From Planctomycetaceae bacterium (GTDB lineage: Bacteria; Planctomycetota; Phycisphaerae; Phycisphaerales; SM1A02), in assembly GCA_002685335.1 (NCBI GenBank), contig NYWY01000062.1, forward strand, positions 1 through 23,219: 23,219 nucleotides of DNA. Direction: 5' to 3'. Positions within the stretch are counted from its first letter, which is position 1. Every line of letters begins with the position of its first letter. Made by a program: the position numbers and the translations under genes. Below are positions 7,343 through 15,432 of the stretch, in pieces. Under the pieces are notes generated by a model. It saw only the letters and a list, made by a program, of their open reading frames with translations. It had not been told where the DNA came from and did not search any database.

Positions 7343-8530
7343 ATGAGATTCGCAGCCCACGGCGAGCGGATCCCGGTCCACAATGGACTCATGCCTCGTT
7401 TTGCAGATCAGCCTCTTCCGATGCTCCCCGAGCCCTTCGAGCCTTCCGGCCGTCTCGGGGAGGAGGTGGCGGGTCCGTTGCTCGTCTGGTTCGATCAGGA
7501 GGCCCGTGAGCTGCCCTGGAGGCAGGATCGAACCCCATGGCGAGCCCTGGTCAGTGAACTGATGCTCCAGCAGACCCAGGTCAGCCGGGTGGTGGACCGG
7601 TTCGAGGGCTTCCTGACTCGTTTTCCGACCCCGGCGGCCATGGTCGCGGCGGGGGAGGATGCCGTTCTCGCCGCGTGGGAGGGACTTGGTTATTACCGAC
7701 GGGCCCGGCTCCTCTTCGCCGCCGCGGTGAGGTTGGTCGAGGTTCATGGGGGCGTGGTACCGGACGACCCGGCGGCCTTGCTGGATCTTCCGGGGGTCGG
7801 GCGATACACCGCCGGCGCGGTGGCATCGATCGTCTTTGGCCGGTCCGAACCGATCGTCGACGGCAACGTGATCAGGGTGGTCGCCAGATTGGGAGCCATC
7901 GACCGGACGGCGGACGATCCGCGTCTGGTCGCGATGGCTTGGGAAGCGTCCAGAAGGCTCGTCGAGTCGACGGATCACCCGGGCCCGCTGAATGAGTCCA
8001 TGATGGAACTGGGGGCGACGGTCTGCACGCCTTCGTCACCTCGATGCGGGGACTGTCCGGTCCGCGGAGCCTGTCGAGGCCGGGCGTCGGGCAAGGCTGA
8101 TTCGGTGCCGCGACCCAAGACTCGTCCGGTCCGGACCGTCGTTCACCTTCACCTGCTCCTCTGCGAAGACCGGGGACGGCTGTTGCTCGAGCCTCGTCCG
8201 CGGGGTGGCATCTGGGGCGGGCTCTGGCAACCGCCGGGACTCGAGGCGGCGGCGAAGATGACTCCCGAGGAGGTCGCCGCGGGCCTGGGGTTCGAATCCT
8301 CGACCTCGCCGATTCCGCTCGCCAGGGTGAAGCGGCTGCTCACGCATCGGGAGGTCCACGTGCATCTCCTTCGGATTCCGCCGCCCTCCGCGGGGATGGT
8401 TCCGGAATCGGAGGTGGGATCACGACGCTGGTTCGATCGGAACGAAGCGGCCGGACTCGGCATGCCGAAGCCGATCCGGAACTTGCTCGACGGCCATGCG
8501 GACTGGACGGGGGAAACCGAGGCCGATTGA
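7343..8530 (+). CDS. mutY: A/G-specific adenine glycosylase MutY
   Basis: MutY removes adenine mispaired with 8-oxoguanine. Counting from ATG 7343 (395 residues), the N-terminal glycosylase domain has LPWR (57-60) and SELMLQQTQV (71-80) with the catalytic Glu72. It also has the helix-hairpin-helix LPGVGRYTAGAV (149-160) and VDGNVIRV (172-179) with the catalytic Asp173. The [4Fe-4S] loop is intact, with Cys228, 235, 238 and 244 in the C-x6-C-x2-C-x5-C pattern. A NUDIX-like C-terminal domain follows (HLHLLLCEDRGRLLLEPRP, then GGIWGGLWQPPG), which recognises 8-oxoG. The start is uncertain. ATG 7391 would give a protein closer to the usual N-terminal length and has a CACAAT box six bases before it; 7343 is kept as the longer option. 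The gene converges on the HD phosphodiesterase with a 7-base gap. Confidence 0.93.
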   Translation: MRFAAHGERIPVHNGLMPRFADQPLPMLPEPFEPSGRLGEEVAGPLLVWFDQEARELPWRQDRTPWRALVSELMLQQTQVSRVVDRFEGFLTRFPTPAAMVAAGEDAVLAAWEGLGYYRRARLLFAAAVRLVEVHGGVVPDDPAALLDLPGVGRYTAGAVASIVFGRSEPIVDGNVIRVVARLGAIDRTADDPRLVAMAWEASRRLVESTDHPGPLNESMMELGATVCTPSSPRCGDCPVRGACRGRASGKADSVPRPKTRPVRTVVHLHLLLCEDRGRLLLEPRPRGGIWGGLWQPPGLEAAAKMTPEEVAAGLGFESSTSPIPLARVKRLLTHREVHVHLLRIPPPSAGMVPESEVGSRRWFDRNEAAGLGMPKPIRNLLDGHADWTGETEAD

Positions 8531-8537
8531 TGCGGGG

Positions 8538-11060
8538 TCAGCCCGATCCGGTCGCGGCGGCCGGCGCCGGTTCCCGTTCCTCCTTCTCCTCACGACCGCC
8601 GGGATAGGCGATGCGGGAGTGGTAGATGGCGCAGAGGCTCTTGATGATGGAGTCCTCGATCACCTGCAGATCCCGGAAGGTGAGTTCGCACTCTCCGAAC
8701 TGTCCGTCATCCAGCCGTCCCCGGGAGATCTTCCTCACCAGGGCCTCGATGCGGCTGGGAGTGGGGTCGTTCATGGCCCGGGTTGCGCTTTCGATCCCAT
8801 CGCAGAGCAACAGGATCGCGGCTTCTCGAGTGCGTGGCTTCGGCCCGGGATAGCGGTACGAGAACTCTTCGACCTCTTCGCCTCCGTGGGCCGCCCGCTC
8901 CTTCGCGGCGTGGAAGAAGTATTCGACCAGCGAGGTCCCGTGGTGACTTTCGATGAAATGCCGGAGCACCTTGGGCAGACCGTACTCCTGCGCGAGTTCC
9001 AGACCGTCCTTCACGTGACCGATGATCACGAGCAGGCTCATCGCCGGACTCAGTTTGTCGTGCTTGTTGTCCCCCCCGCCCTGGTTCTCGATGAAGTACT
9101 CGGGCTTGTTCAACTTCCCGACGTCGTGGTACAGGGCGCCGACGTAGACCAGGCGGCTGTCGGCGGCGATCGCTTCCGCTGCGTTCTCCGCGATCGAGGC
9201 CACCGCGAGCGAGTGGTTGTAGGTACCCGGCGCCCGGGCCTGGAGTTCCCGGAGGAGCGGTTGGCGGGTGTCGCGGAGTTCCGCGAGGGCGAGACCGGTG
9301 GTGATGTCGAAGAGACGTTCGATGGTCGGCATCACGCCGAGCATGATGAAACCGGCGGCGAGAGCGCCGGCTCCGGCGAGCACGGCGCCCGCGGAGATCT
9401 GCAGCAGCGAGCCTTCCGCCGCCAGGGGCGTGATCGCGAGTCCTGCAGCCAGGAAGACCACCGCGGCGACTCCGCCGGAGATCACGGTCGCTCGGACGAA
9501 GGCGGAACGATTTGGAATCGACGCGAGCAGCGAGGCGAATCCGGCGCCGGTGGCGAGGATCGCGATGGTCGCAGCCGGGGCCTGGCCGGTGGAGACCGTG
9601 AGGGCGATGGCGAGCAGAACCGACGCGAAGATGGCGATTCGTCGGTCATAGGCGAGGGCGAGGGCGATCGAGAGGATCGAAGCCGCGAGCCCGGCTCCGA
9701 AGGGCGCCAGTCTTGGAAGCACCACTGCGAAGGCGGTTCCCAGCGCGGTGGCCCCGGCGAGAAGGAGCACCACGACCGCGAGTCGGGAGGTGCTGCGAGC
9801 GATGCGGGGATAGAAGATCACTCCATGGCCGGCCAACATCAGGACCACCACGGTCGAAAGCAGGAACCAGCCCGGTACCTGCCCCCACCCGGCGGAAAAA
9901 CCACCGTCGGAGAAGGCCCGGGAGAGCGCCAGTCGAGCCGTCGCGATGTCTTCCGGACCGATGACCTCGCCGCGACGATAGATGACCTCTCCGGCGGGAT
10001 GATCGACCTCGACCGCGGCGATCCGGGCCGCGGCCAGATCCGCGGCCTCTTCGGTGGCGGGGGCGTCGAAGACCACGGTCGGCGCGGGTGGTTTGAGGGC
10101 CGCGGTGGCGACGATCGAGGCGGGGTCGCTCGGGAATCCGGAGTCCTTGGCCAGCTGGACCACCGTGGCGAGCACCGTGGTGTCGATCGCCTCTTCGATC
10201 AGATCGATGGCGGTATTGATCGGAACCGCGTCGGCCAGTTCGATCCTCGCGGGGGTCGACCCGGGTTCGGGGTTCGACGGATCACTCGTGCCCACACGCT
10301 CTTCGGTCTCCGAGGAGGGGAGGGCGGCGTCGCCCGAATTGGTCGCGATTTCGTCGGACGTCGCCTTCGGTGGAAGGACCCGCCGGTTCGAGATGGTCGA
10401 GAATCGCTGGAATTCCGCGGTCTCCAGCAAGGGCTTTCGAGCCCAGAGGCGGCGAATGAACTCGTCCGTCCATTCCCGCCACGATGGCGTGGCATCCGGT
10501 CCTTCGCTGCCGGCGTACCGCTGGAGGATCGAAAGCGACGCATCGGTCAACGCGAAACTCTCTCGCAACTCGGGATTGACGTTGTCCAGGATGAGGCGTG
10601 ACCGAACCGCGACCGGAAGTCCGGCGATCTTCGCCCGCAACGCTTCGAGCACGCCACCATCGGCCTGGTACAGCCTCGGGGCGGCGAGTCGTGCACTGTT
10701 CTGCTGTCGTTTGGTCTCTTCTCGATCCTGAATCTTGAAGGAACGCGGATTGACGAGGCTGTCGGTGGCGACCTCGCCGACCCAGATTCGAGGCTGGGTT
10801 CGTCCCCACCCGACGATCGTGGTCAGGAGCACGGCGGTGATCAGAACGACCAGGCCGCCGTAGAGGAACGCGGGCTGCCGAACCAGATCGCTGATCGACG
10901 GCGACTTCGGGCGCAGGGACGCCGCGATCCGACTGCGTCGGTTGGGACGGGGCTTGAAGAATCGGCCGAAGACTGAAATGAAGCCGGCTCCGCGGGGGGG
11001 AGAAGGTCGGATCGGCGGGCACCCAGATCCAATCGGAAGTGAACGCCCGACGGCGAACAC
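8538..11060 (-). CDS. pgpH: PgpH-type membrane HD phosphodiesterase, probable c-di-AMP hydrolase
   Basis: About 840 residues. A first transmembrane segment lies at about 64-84 (FLYGGLVVLITAVLLTTIVG). A large extracytoplasmic region of the 7TMR-HDED type follows, then a series of hydrophobic segments forming the 7TM part, and finally the cytoplasmic HD domain. The HD domain has GTYNHSLAVASIAENAAEAI, YHDVGKLNKPEYFIENQ (HD at about 645-646), HDKLSPAMS, IIGHVKDG and ESHHGTSLVEYFFH, closely matching PgpH of Firmicutes, which cleaves c-di-AMP to pApA. The extracytoplasmic region carries an unusual Ser/Pro/Glu-rich insert of about 55 residues. The start is weakly supported: GTG 11060 is the best in-frame codon before the first membrane segment, but it has no ribosome binding site. 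Frames further upstream would run into the divergent lipoprotein gene. The activity is inferred from family, not shown. Confidence 0.85.
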   Translation of the reverse strand: MFAVGRSLPIGSGCPPIRPSPPRGAGFISVFGRFFKPRPNRRSRIAASLRPKSPSISDLVRQPAFLYGGLVVLITAVLLTTIVGWGRTQPRIWVGEVATDSLVNPRSFKIQDREETKRQQNSARLAAPRLYQADGGVLEALRAKIAGLPVAVRSRLILDNVNPELRESFALTDASLSILQRYAGSEGPDATPSWREWTDEFIRRLWARKPLLETAEFQRFSTISNRRVLPPKATSDEIATNSGDAALPSSETEERVGTSDPSNPEPGSTPARIELADAVPINTAIDLIEEAIDTTVLATVVQLAKDSGFPSDPASIVATAALKPPAPTVVFDAPATEEAADLAAARIAAVEVDHPAGEVIYRRGEVIGPEDIATARLALSRAFSDGGFSAGWGQVPGWFLLSTVVVLMLAGHGVIFYPRIARSTSRLAVVVLLLAGATALGTAFAVVLPRLAPFGAGLAASILSIALALAYDRRIAIFASVLLAIALTVSTGQAPAATIAILATGAGFASLLASIPNRSAFVRATVISGGVAAVVFLAAGLAITPLAAEGSLLQISAGAVLAGAGALAAGFIMLGVMPTIERLFDITTGLALAELRDTRQPLLRELQARAPGTYNHSLAVASIAENAAEAIAADSRLVYVGALYHDVGKLNKPEYFIENQGGGDNKHDKLSPAMSLLVIIGHVKDGLELAQEYGLPKVLRHFIESHHGTSLVEYFFHAAKERAAHGGEEVEEFSYRYPGPKPRTREAAILLLCDGIESATRAMNDPTPSRIEALVRKISRGRLDDGQFGECELTFRDLQVIEDSIIKSLCAIYHSRIAYPGGREEKEEREPAPAAATGSG

Positions 11061-11135
11061 TGTAGTCGCTGGGAGATCGCTTCCGTCCGGGATTCGAGGA
11101 GGCGGAAACTGTTTATCGGGCGAAGGGGGCGACGA

Positions 11136-11141
11136 TAGACT
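11136..11141 (+). promoter_or_regulatory. -10-like box of a probable leaderless promoter (TAGACT)
   Basis: TAGACT ends exactly six bases before GTG 11148, the same spacing as at 848-860. The 87-base gap between GTG 11060 (minus strand) and this gene must hold the promoters for both directions. No good -35 box is evident. Confidence 0.4.
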
Positions 11142-11147
11142 GCGGGC

Positions 11148-12137
11148 GTGATTCGGAAACCGACATGCCTGAGCGTGGAGCCGTCCGCGGGCCGGAAGGA
11201 GAACCTGGATGTCGAGGGTTCCTCTCGCCGCCCGAGGACCGGTTCTCGGGCCTGCGGGGGCGGGCGAGGACTCCTGGCCGCGATTCTGGTCGCCATGGTC
11301 GCCGGGTGTGTTTCCAAGCCGCCGCCCGCTCCGGCGGCCGCGAGCAACGAGGTCTTTGGAACCGGGCCGGATTCCATTCCCCGGGCACCCGAGGGCATCG
11401 AAGACCGATGGGCGTCGGTCACCCTCGACGAGCAGCAGCGGACCGAGGTGGTCACCCTGCTCCAAAAAGTGGTCCATGGTCCCACGCCGACCCTCGAGCA
11501 GGCTCCTCACGGGATTCGATTCGAAGACGTGCCCCGGGCGATGATCAATGCCGCTCCGACGGTGGAGATGGCGATCCTCCGTCAGTCGTTCCATCCGGCC
11601 GAAGTCACCGTGAGCTTCGACGATCATCGGGGACGCCGGGCATCAGCCACGATCGTGTTGAGAGAGCGAGGCCCCCGGGCCTCGGTCACCTATCGGATCC
11701 CCGGATCCGACACCACTCAGGCGAAATCTCGATTGTTGATCGACGTCTTCGGACGGTTGCCCGGCAGTACCGGTCATGAACATGAGTCCCTGACGCTGGA
11801 TTCGGCGGAAGCGATCCTGCGGGCCGCCATTCGATCGAATCATGGTCGCATCGAATCCCAGTCGTGGGAGCCGGACCGCTATCGGTACACGATGCTCATG
11901 CTCGACGAACTCGAGGCGGACATCGAGATCCGCCGCGAACCGGCACCGACCATTCTCTCCTGGACTGCGACCGCCGGCCTCTTCGGCCGACCCGAAGTCG
12001 CGGCTCGGCTCGGCGATGCGTTGATGGTTGCGCTGCGGGCCTGGGGGAAGGACCTCGAACCCTCCGCGACGTCGGAAGGGAATCCAGCGACCGAGGTCCC
12101 CGCCGGGAGTCGAGCGATCCGATCGGATCAGGATTGA
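11148..12137 (+). CDS. Lipoprotein of unknown function
   Basis: I do not recognise this 329-residue protein. What can be seen is a long basic, polar N-terminus of about 40 residues, then a hydrophobic stretch (LLAAILVAMVAGC) ending in a lipobox with the cysteine at about residue 54, then a proline/alanine linker. It is therefore probably a lipoprotein. The mature part is mixed alpha/beta with no repeats or obvious catalytic motif (for example SFHPAEVTVSFDDHRGRRAS and YRYTMLMLDELEADIEIRRE). The start is GTG 11148, supported by a TAGACT box six bases upstream. The n-region is longer than usual for a signal peptide, so a later start is possible, but no in-frame ATG or TTG fits. It ends ten bases inside gatA on the other strand. 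It is transcribed divergently from the PgpH-like gene. Confidence 0.65.
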   Translation: MIRKPTCLSVEPSAGRKENLDVEGSSRRPRTGSRACGGGRGLLAAILVAMVAGCVSKPPPAPAAASNEVFGTGPDSIPRAPEGIEDRWASVTLDEQQRTEVVTLLQKVVHGPTPTLEQAPHGIRFEDVPRAMINAAPTVEMAILRQSFHPAEVTVSFDDHRGRRASATIVLRERGPRASVTYRIPGSDTTQAKSRLLIDVFGRLPGSTGHEHESLTLDSAEAILRAAIRSNHGRIESQSWEPDRYRYTMLMLDELEADIEIRREPAPTILSWTATAGLFGRPEVAARLGDALMVALRAWGKDLEPSATSEGNPATEVPAGSRAIRSDQD

Positions 12138-13597
12138 AGCTGTGATTCCAACCGGCTCGCGACGCCGAGCAAGGTCTTCTCCGCGAAAGCGGGAGCCTGC
12201 AGATGGACACCGACGGGGAGTCGATGGCCCCCTTCCTCGGTCATCCCCGCTGGAATCGAGATCGCGGGAATGCCGGCGATGTTCGAGTTCACGGTGTAGA
12301 CGTCGTTCAGGTACATCGTGACCAGATCGAGTCCGGCACCGATTTCAAACGCCGGTCCCGGAGCCGTGGGGCCGAGCAGCACGTCGCAGGTCTCGAAGGC
12401 CGCGTCGTACTCCTGCTTGATGAGTCGGCGGACCTGCAGTGCCCGCTTGTAGTAAGCGTCGTAGTATCCGGCGCTGAGCACGTAGGTGCCCAGCATGATC
12501 CGGCGGCGAACCTCTTCACCGAAGCCTTCGGTACGGGTGCGGGCGTAGAGGTCTTCAAGGCCTTCACCCGGTCGGGGGTCGGCCCGGTGTCCGTAACGGA
12601 TGCCGTCGTAGCGGGAGAGATTGCTGCTGGCTTCCGCGGGGGCGATGATGTAGTAGGTCGAGATGCCGTGACTGGTCAGAGGAAGATCCACGTCCACGAT
12701 CTCCGCCCCGGCGTCACGGAGTCGATCGATGGCCCGGTCCAGAGCCGCGGTCACCCCGGGGTGATTGTTCTCGTTCCGATGCTCTCGCGGGATGCCCACT
12801 CGGAGTCGGGCCGGATCGAGACCGGTGGGATCGGACGTGGATTCGACCGCGGCGTTGGAAGTCGTGGAGTCGGCCGGATCATGCCCGGCCATCACTTCGT
12901 AGAGGGCGGCGGCATCCCGGACGCTTCGGGTGATCGGTCCGATCTGATCCAGACTGGATCCGAAGGCGACCAGTCCGTGGCGGGAGATGCGACCGTAGGT
13001 CGGCTTCAATCCCACGGTCCCGCAGAAGGCTGCAGGCTGGCGGATCGAGCCTCCGGTGTCGCTGCCGATCGCGGCGTCCACGCAGTCGGCGGCCACCGAG
13101 GCGGCGCTGCCGCCGCTCGAACCGCCTGGAACGTGATCCGTCGAATGAGGATTTCGAACCGGTCCCCAGGCACAGCGTTCGCTGGAGGATCCCATCGCGA
13201 ATTCGTCGAGATTGGTCTTGCCGATGATCACGGCTCCCGCGGCCCGAAGCCGTTGGACCGCGGTGGCCTCGAACGGGGATCGGTACTCGGCGAGCATCTT
13301 CGAACTGCAGGTCGTCCGTCCCGCGGTGGTGCAGATGTTGTCCTTGACCGCGATGATCGCACCGGCCAGCGGTCCGGGATCTTTTCCGGCTCGAATCGCT
13401 TCGTCGATCCGATCCGCGTCGAGGAGGGCGGTTTCAGCCAGCGTCTCGTGGAATGCATTGAGATCGCCGTTCACGCGGTCGATCGATTCCAGTGAATCTT
13501 CGGTCCGCTCGCGGGCGGAACGTTGTCCGCTCCGGACCTCTTGGACGCGGGCGAGGAGATCGTCGGCGGGGTCCATGGTGGGTGCGTGGTGAGTCAT
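12128..13597 (-). CDS. gatA: Aspartyl/glutamyl-tRNA amidotransferase subunit A
   Basis: GatA is the glutaminase subunit of GatCAB, which converts Glu-tRNA(Gln) and often Asp-tRNA(Asn) to the amide forms. The 489-residue length is normal. The amidase Ser-cisSer-Lys triad is intact and correctly spaced: Lys85 in AVKDNI, Ser160 in VPGGSSGGSAA and Ser184 in GSDTGGSIRQP, the 75- and 24-residue intervals known from the family. GKTNLDEFAMGSS and FCGTVGLKPTYGR are also typical. The start is ATG 13597, ten bases after the gatC stop; frames further upstream overlap gatC and are not conserved-looking. The gatB gene is not in the window. The 3' end overlaps the convergent lipoprotein gene by ten bases. 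Confidence 0.96.
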   Translation of the reverse strand: MTHHAPTMDPADDLLARVQEVRSGQRSARERTEDSLESIDRVNGDLNAFHETLAETALLDADRIDEAIRAGKDPGPLAGAIIAVKDNICTTAGRTTCSSKMLAEYRSPFEATAVQRLRAAGAVIIGKTNLDEFAMGSSSERCAWGPVRNPHSTDHVPGGSSGGSAASVAADCVDAAIGSDTGGSIRQPAAFCGTVGLKPTYGRISRHGLVAFGSSLDQIGPITRSVRDAAALYEVMAGHDPADSTTSNAAVESTSDPTGLDPARLRVGIPREHRNENNHPGVTAALDRAIDRLRDAGAEIVDVDLPLTSHGISTYYIIAPAEASSNLSRYDGIRYGHRADPRPGEGLEDLYARTRTEGFGEEVRRRIMLGTYVLSAGYYDAYYKRALQVRRLIKQEYDAAFETCDVLLGPTAPGPAFEIGAGLDLVTMYLNDVYTVNSNIAGIPAISIPAGMTEEGGHRLPVGVHLQAPAFAEKTLLGVASRLESQLQS

Positions 13598-13607
13598 GAT
13601 CAGGCGC

Positions 13608-13940
13608 TCAGGCGCCACCCTCCCCGAGAACCTTGGGCACGGCGATGAAATCCCCCTCGGTCGCGGGAGCCAGATCAAGCAGCACCGATCGATCAAGGGC
13701 CGGGCCCGGTTCGTCTTCGGCCAGTCGATTGACCGTCTCGTGCGGCCGGGGCATGGGCTCCACCCCGTCGACGTCGAGGGAGGCCAGATTCTCCACGTGT
13801 GCGAGAATCGTGGTCAGATCGTGCCGGGCGGCCTCGAGGCCCTCCGGGTCGAGATCCAAGCGAGAGAGCACGGCGACTCGGGCCACATCTTCGAGCGAAG
13901 GTGCGCTGCCGGTCTCGGAATTCGAATCGTTGGCGGACAT
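13608..13940 (-). CDS. gatC: Aspartyl/glutamyl-tRNA amidotransferase subunit C
   Basis: GatC is the small belt-like subunit that joins GatA and GatB. The 110-residue protein has the family pattern: VARVAVLSRLDLDPEGLEAA near residue 19, then LTTILAHVENLASLDVDGVE, then PMPRPHETVNRLAEDEPG, and FIAVPKVLGEG at the end. It is followed by gatA after ten bases, so the two form an operon. The start is ATG 13940; a TAGGCT box seven bases before it suggests a leaderless transcript. The open frame continues upstream into the divergent adaptor gene, but that part is not conserved. Confidence 0.95.
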   Translation of the reverse strand: MSANDSNSETGSAPSLEDVARVAVLSRLDLDPEGLEAARHDLTTILAHVENLASLDVDGVEPMPRPHETVNRLAEDEPGPALDRSVLLDLAPATEGDFIAVPKVLGEGGA

Positions 13941-13947
13941 CCCGCGA

Positions 13948-13953
13948 AGCCTA
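13948..13953 (-). promoter_or_regulatory. -10-like box of a probable leaderless gatCA promoter (TAGGCT)
   Basis: Read on the minus strand, TAGGCT lies seven bases before gatC ATG 13940, leaving no space for a ribosome binding site between the predicted transcription start and the codon. No clear -35 box is visible. Confidence 0.45.
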
Positions 13954-13987
13954 CCCAGACCGGGCCGGTCGGAGAAGCCCGAACAGG

Positions 13988-13993
13988 TAGGAT
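13988..13993 (+). promoter_or_regulatory. -10-like box upstream of the RND operon (TAGGAT)
   Basis: TAGGAT lies 44 bases before ATG 14038. It would give a leader of about 38 bases containing the GGGAG ribosome binding site at 14027-14031, six bases before the ATG. It pairs with the divergent gatC box at 13948-13953 in a 97-base intergenic region. Confidence 0.35.
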
Positions 13994-14037
13994 CTCCGAT
14001 TCGCCGTTCGCCCCGCCACCCTGATCGGGAGTCTCGC

Positions 14038-15432
14038 ATGACCGCTGGATTCGACCCCGGACCGTCCCCCCGGGAGTCAGAACGTGAATCAAACGCTTCG
14101 CGATCGAACCCCGCCGAGACCGGATCAGGCCGGCAGCATCCGGTGATCGCGGTTCTTTTCCGCATTTGTGTGAGCCTTCTGGTGCTGGCGGCAGGGGTGG
14201 GAGCCGGAGTGATGCTGACCGTCACCGCCCCCGTTCCCAACACCGTGGACCGGTCGAATCAGGCGACGCCGGTGATGACCATCGTCCCGAAGATCGAGCC
14301 GATCGCTCGCCGTTGGCGGGGGTTTGGAACCATGAAGCCGGCGTTGAACGCCATGGTGCCCTCCAGGGTCGCTTCAACCGTGATCGAGGTCCCGGATCTG
14401 CTCGAGGTCGGAGTTCCGGTCGTCACCGGTCAGGTGCTGGTCAGACTCGACGCCGAGGACTACCAGCGGCAGGCCGAAGCCGCGGGCGAGCGTCTGGTCC
14501 AGATCGATGCCGAGATCGATCGGCTGGATACGGAATACGCCGCTTCGAAGAGTCGTCTCACGATCGTGGAGCGGGCCCTCGAACTCTCCGAGAGCGATCT
14601 CCAGCGGGTTCGGGACGCCCGGGCGAAGGGTGCGGCTCTGCCGAGAGAGATCGATGCCGCCGAACAGCAGGTGCTGACCGCCCGTCGGAGCCTGGTGACC
14701 ATTCAGGAACTCATCGACACGCTGCCGGTGAAGCGACGGATCCTCTCGGCCCAGCGGGACCAGCTGGTCAGTGACCAGAAAATCGCGGAATCCCAGGTCG
14801 CTCGCTGCGAGATCGTCGCCCCCTTCGACGGCGTGGTCGCCGCGGTGATGGTCGAAGTCGGTGAACAGGTCGGACCGGGTTCTCCGGTCGTCCGGATCTT
14901 CGATCCATCCGTGATCGAACTGCCATTGCGGATTCCGGCGTCGGCCCGAGGACGAGTCGGGACCGGGGACCGAGTGATGATCAATCGAACGGTGGGAGAT
15001 CGACCGATTGAAGCGGTGGTGGACCGACTGTCCCCCGAAGACGACGCCGGAAGCCGGACGATGACGGTCTTCGTTGAAATTGATTCCCGCGATGGCGCGG
15101 TGGTTCCGGGGCTGTTCGTCCGGGGAGAGGTCGTCGAGTCCGATTCCACCCCTCGATCGATCGTTCCTCGGCGTTCCGTGGTCAACCAACGGGTGATGCT
15201 GGTGGAGGATGGGAAGATCGGTTTCGAGCGGGTCCGCACGTCGTTTCCCTTGAGCGGCCAGCGTCCCTCGACCGGACTCGAGGACGAACAGTGGTTGGTG
15301 CTCGAGTCGACCCTGCCCGAGGGTGCGAGGGTGGTGGTGGATGGTGCCCGTGATCTCGAGGAGGGCATGGCGGTCGAACCTCGGAGTCCCGAGGGGCTCG
15401 ACGAGTCCGCGGTGGGGGAAACGGCCCCGTGA
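14038..15432 (+). CDS. RND efflux periplasmic adaptor (membrane fusion protein)
   Basis: A 464-residue HlyD/AcrA-like adaptor that links an inner-membrane pump to an outer-membrane channel. One transmembrane segment lies at about 36-60 (VIAVLFRICVSLLVLAAGVG). A lipoyl half-domain follows (VPSRVASTVIEVPDLLEVG), then a long coiled-coil hairpin rich in Glu, Gln and Arg (about 145-260) and the second lipoyl half (CEIVAPFDGVVAAVMVEVGE). The C-terminal beta-barrel and membrane-proximal parts come last. The N-terminus is an uncleaved anchor, as no lipobox or signal cleavage site is obvious. Start ATG 14038 has GGGAG six bases upstream. The stop overlaps the pump gene by four bases (GTGA). No outer-membrane factor gene is next to it. 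Confidence 0.9.
   Translation: MTAGFDPGPSPRESERESNASRSNPAETGSGRQHPVIAVLFRICVSLLVLAAGVGAGVMLTVTAPVPNTVDRSNQATPVMTIVPKIEPIARRWRGFGTMKPALNAMVPSRVASTVIEVPDLLEVGVPVVTGQVLVRLDAEDYQRQAEAAGERLVQIDAEIDRLDTEYAASKSRLTIVERALELSESDLQRVRDARAKGAALPREIDAAEQQVLTARRSLVTIQELIDTLPVKRRILSAQRDQLVSDQKIAESQVARCEIVAPFDGVVAAVMVEVGEQVGPGSPVVRIFDPSVIELPLRIPASARGRVGTGDRVMINRTVGDRPIEAVVDRLSPEDDAGSRTMTVFVEIDSRDGAVVPGLFVRGEVVESDSTPRSIVPRRSVVNQRVMLVEDGKIGFERVRTSFPLSGQRPSTGLEDEQWLVLESTLPEGARVVVDGARDLEEGMAVEPRSPEGLDESAVGETAP

Noticed and set aside
8496..10601. 701-codon plus-strand open frame opposite the PgpH-like gene
   Set aside because: Translation is dominated by Gly, Arg, Glu and Asp with no family motifs and lies fully opposite a well-supported HD-domain gene; this is a GC-bias mirror frame.
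13633..14037. N-terminal extension of the RND adaptor
   Set aside because: It lies opposite gatC, and ATG 14038 has a well-placed ribosome binding site and a typical adaptor N-terminus.
13941..14243. N-terminal extension of gatC
   Set aside because: The frame is open but runs across the promoter region and the start of the divergent adaptor gene, with no GatC-like sequence; ATG 13940 gives the normal length.
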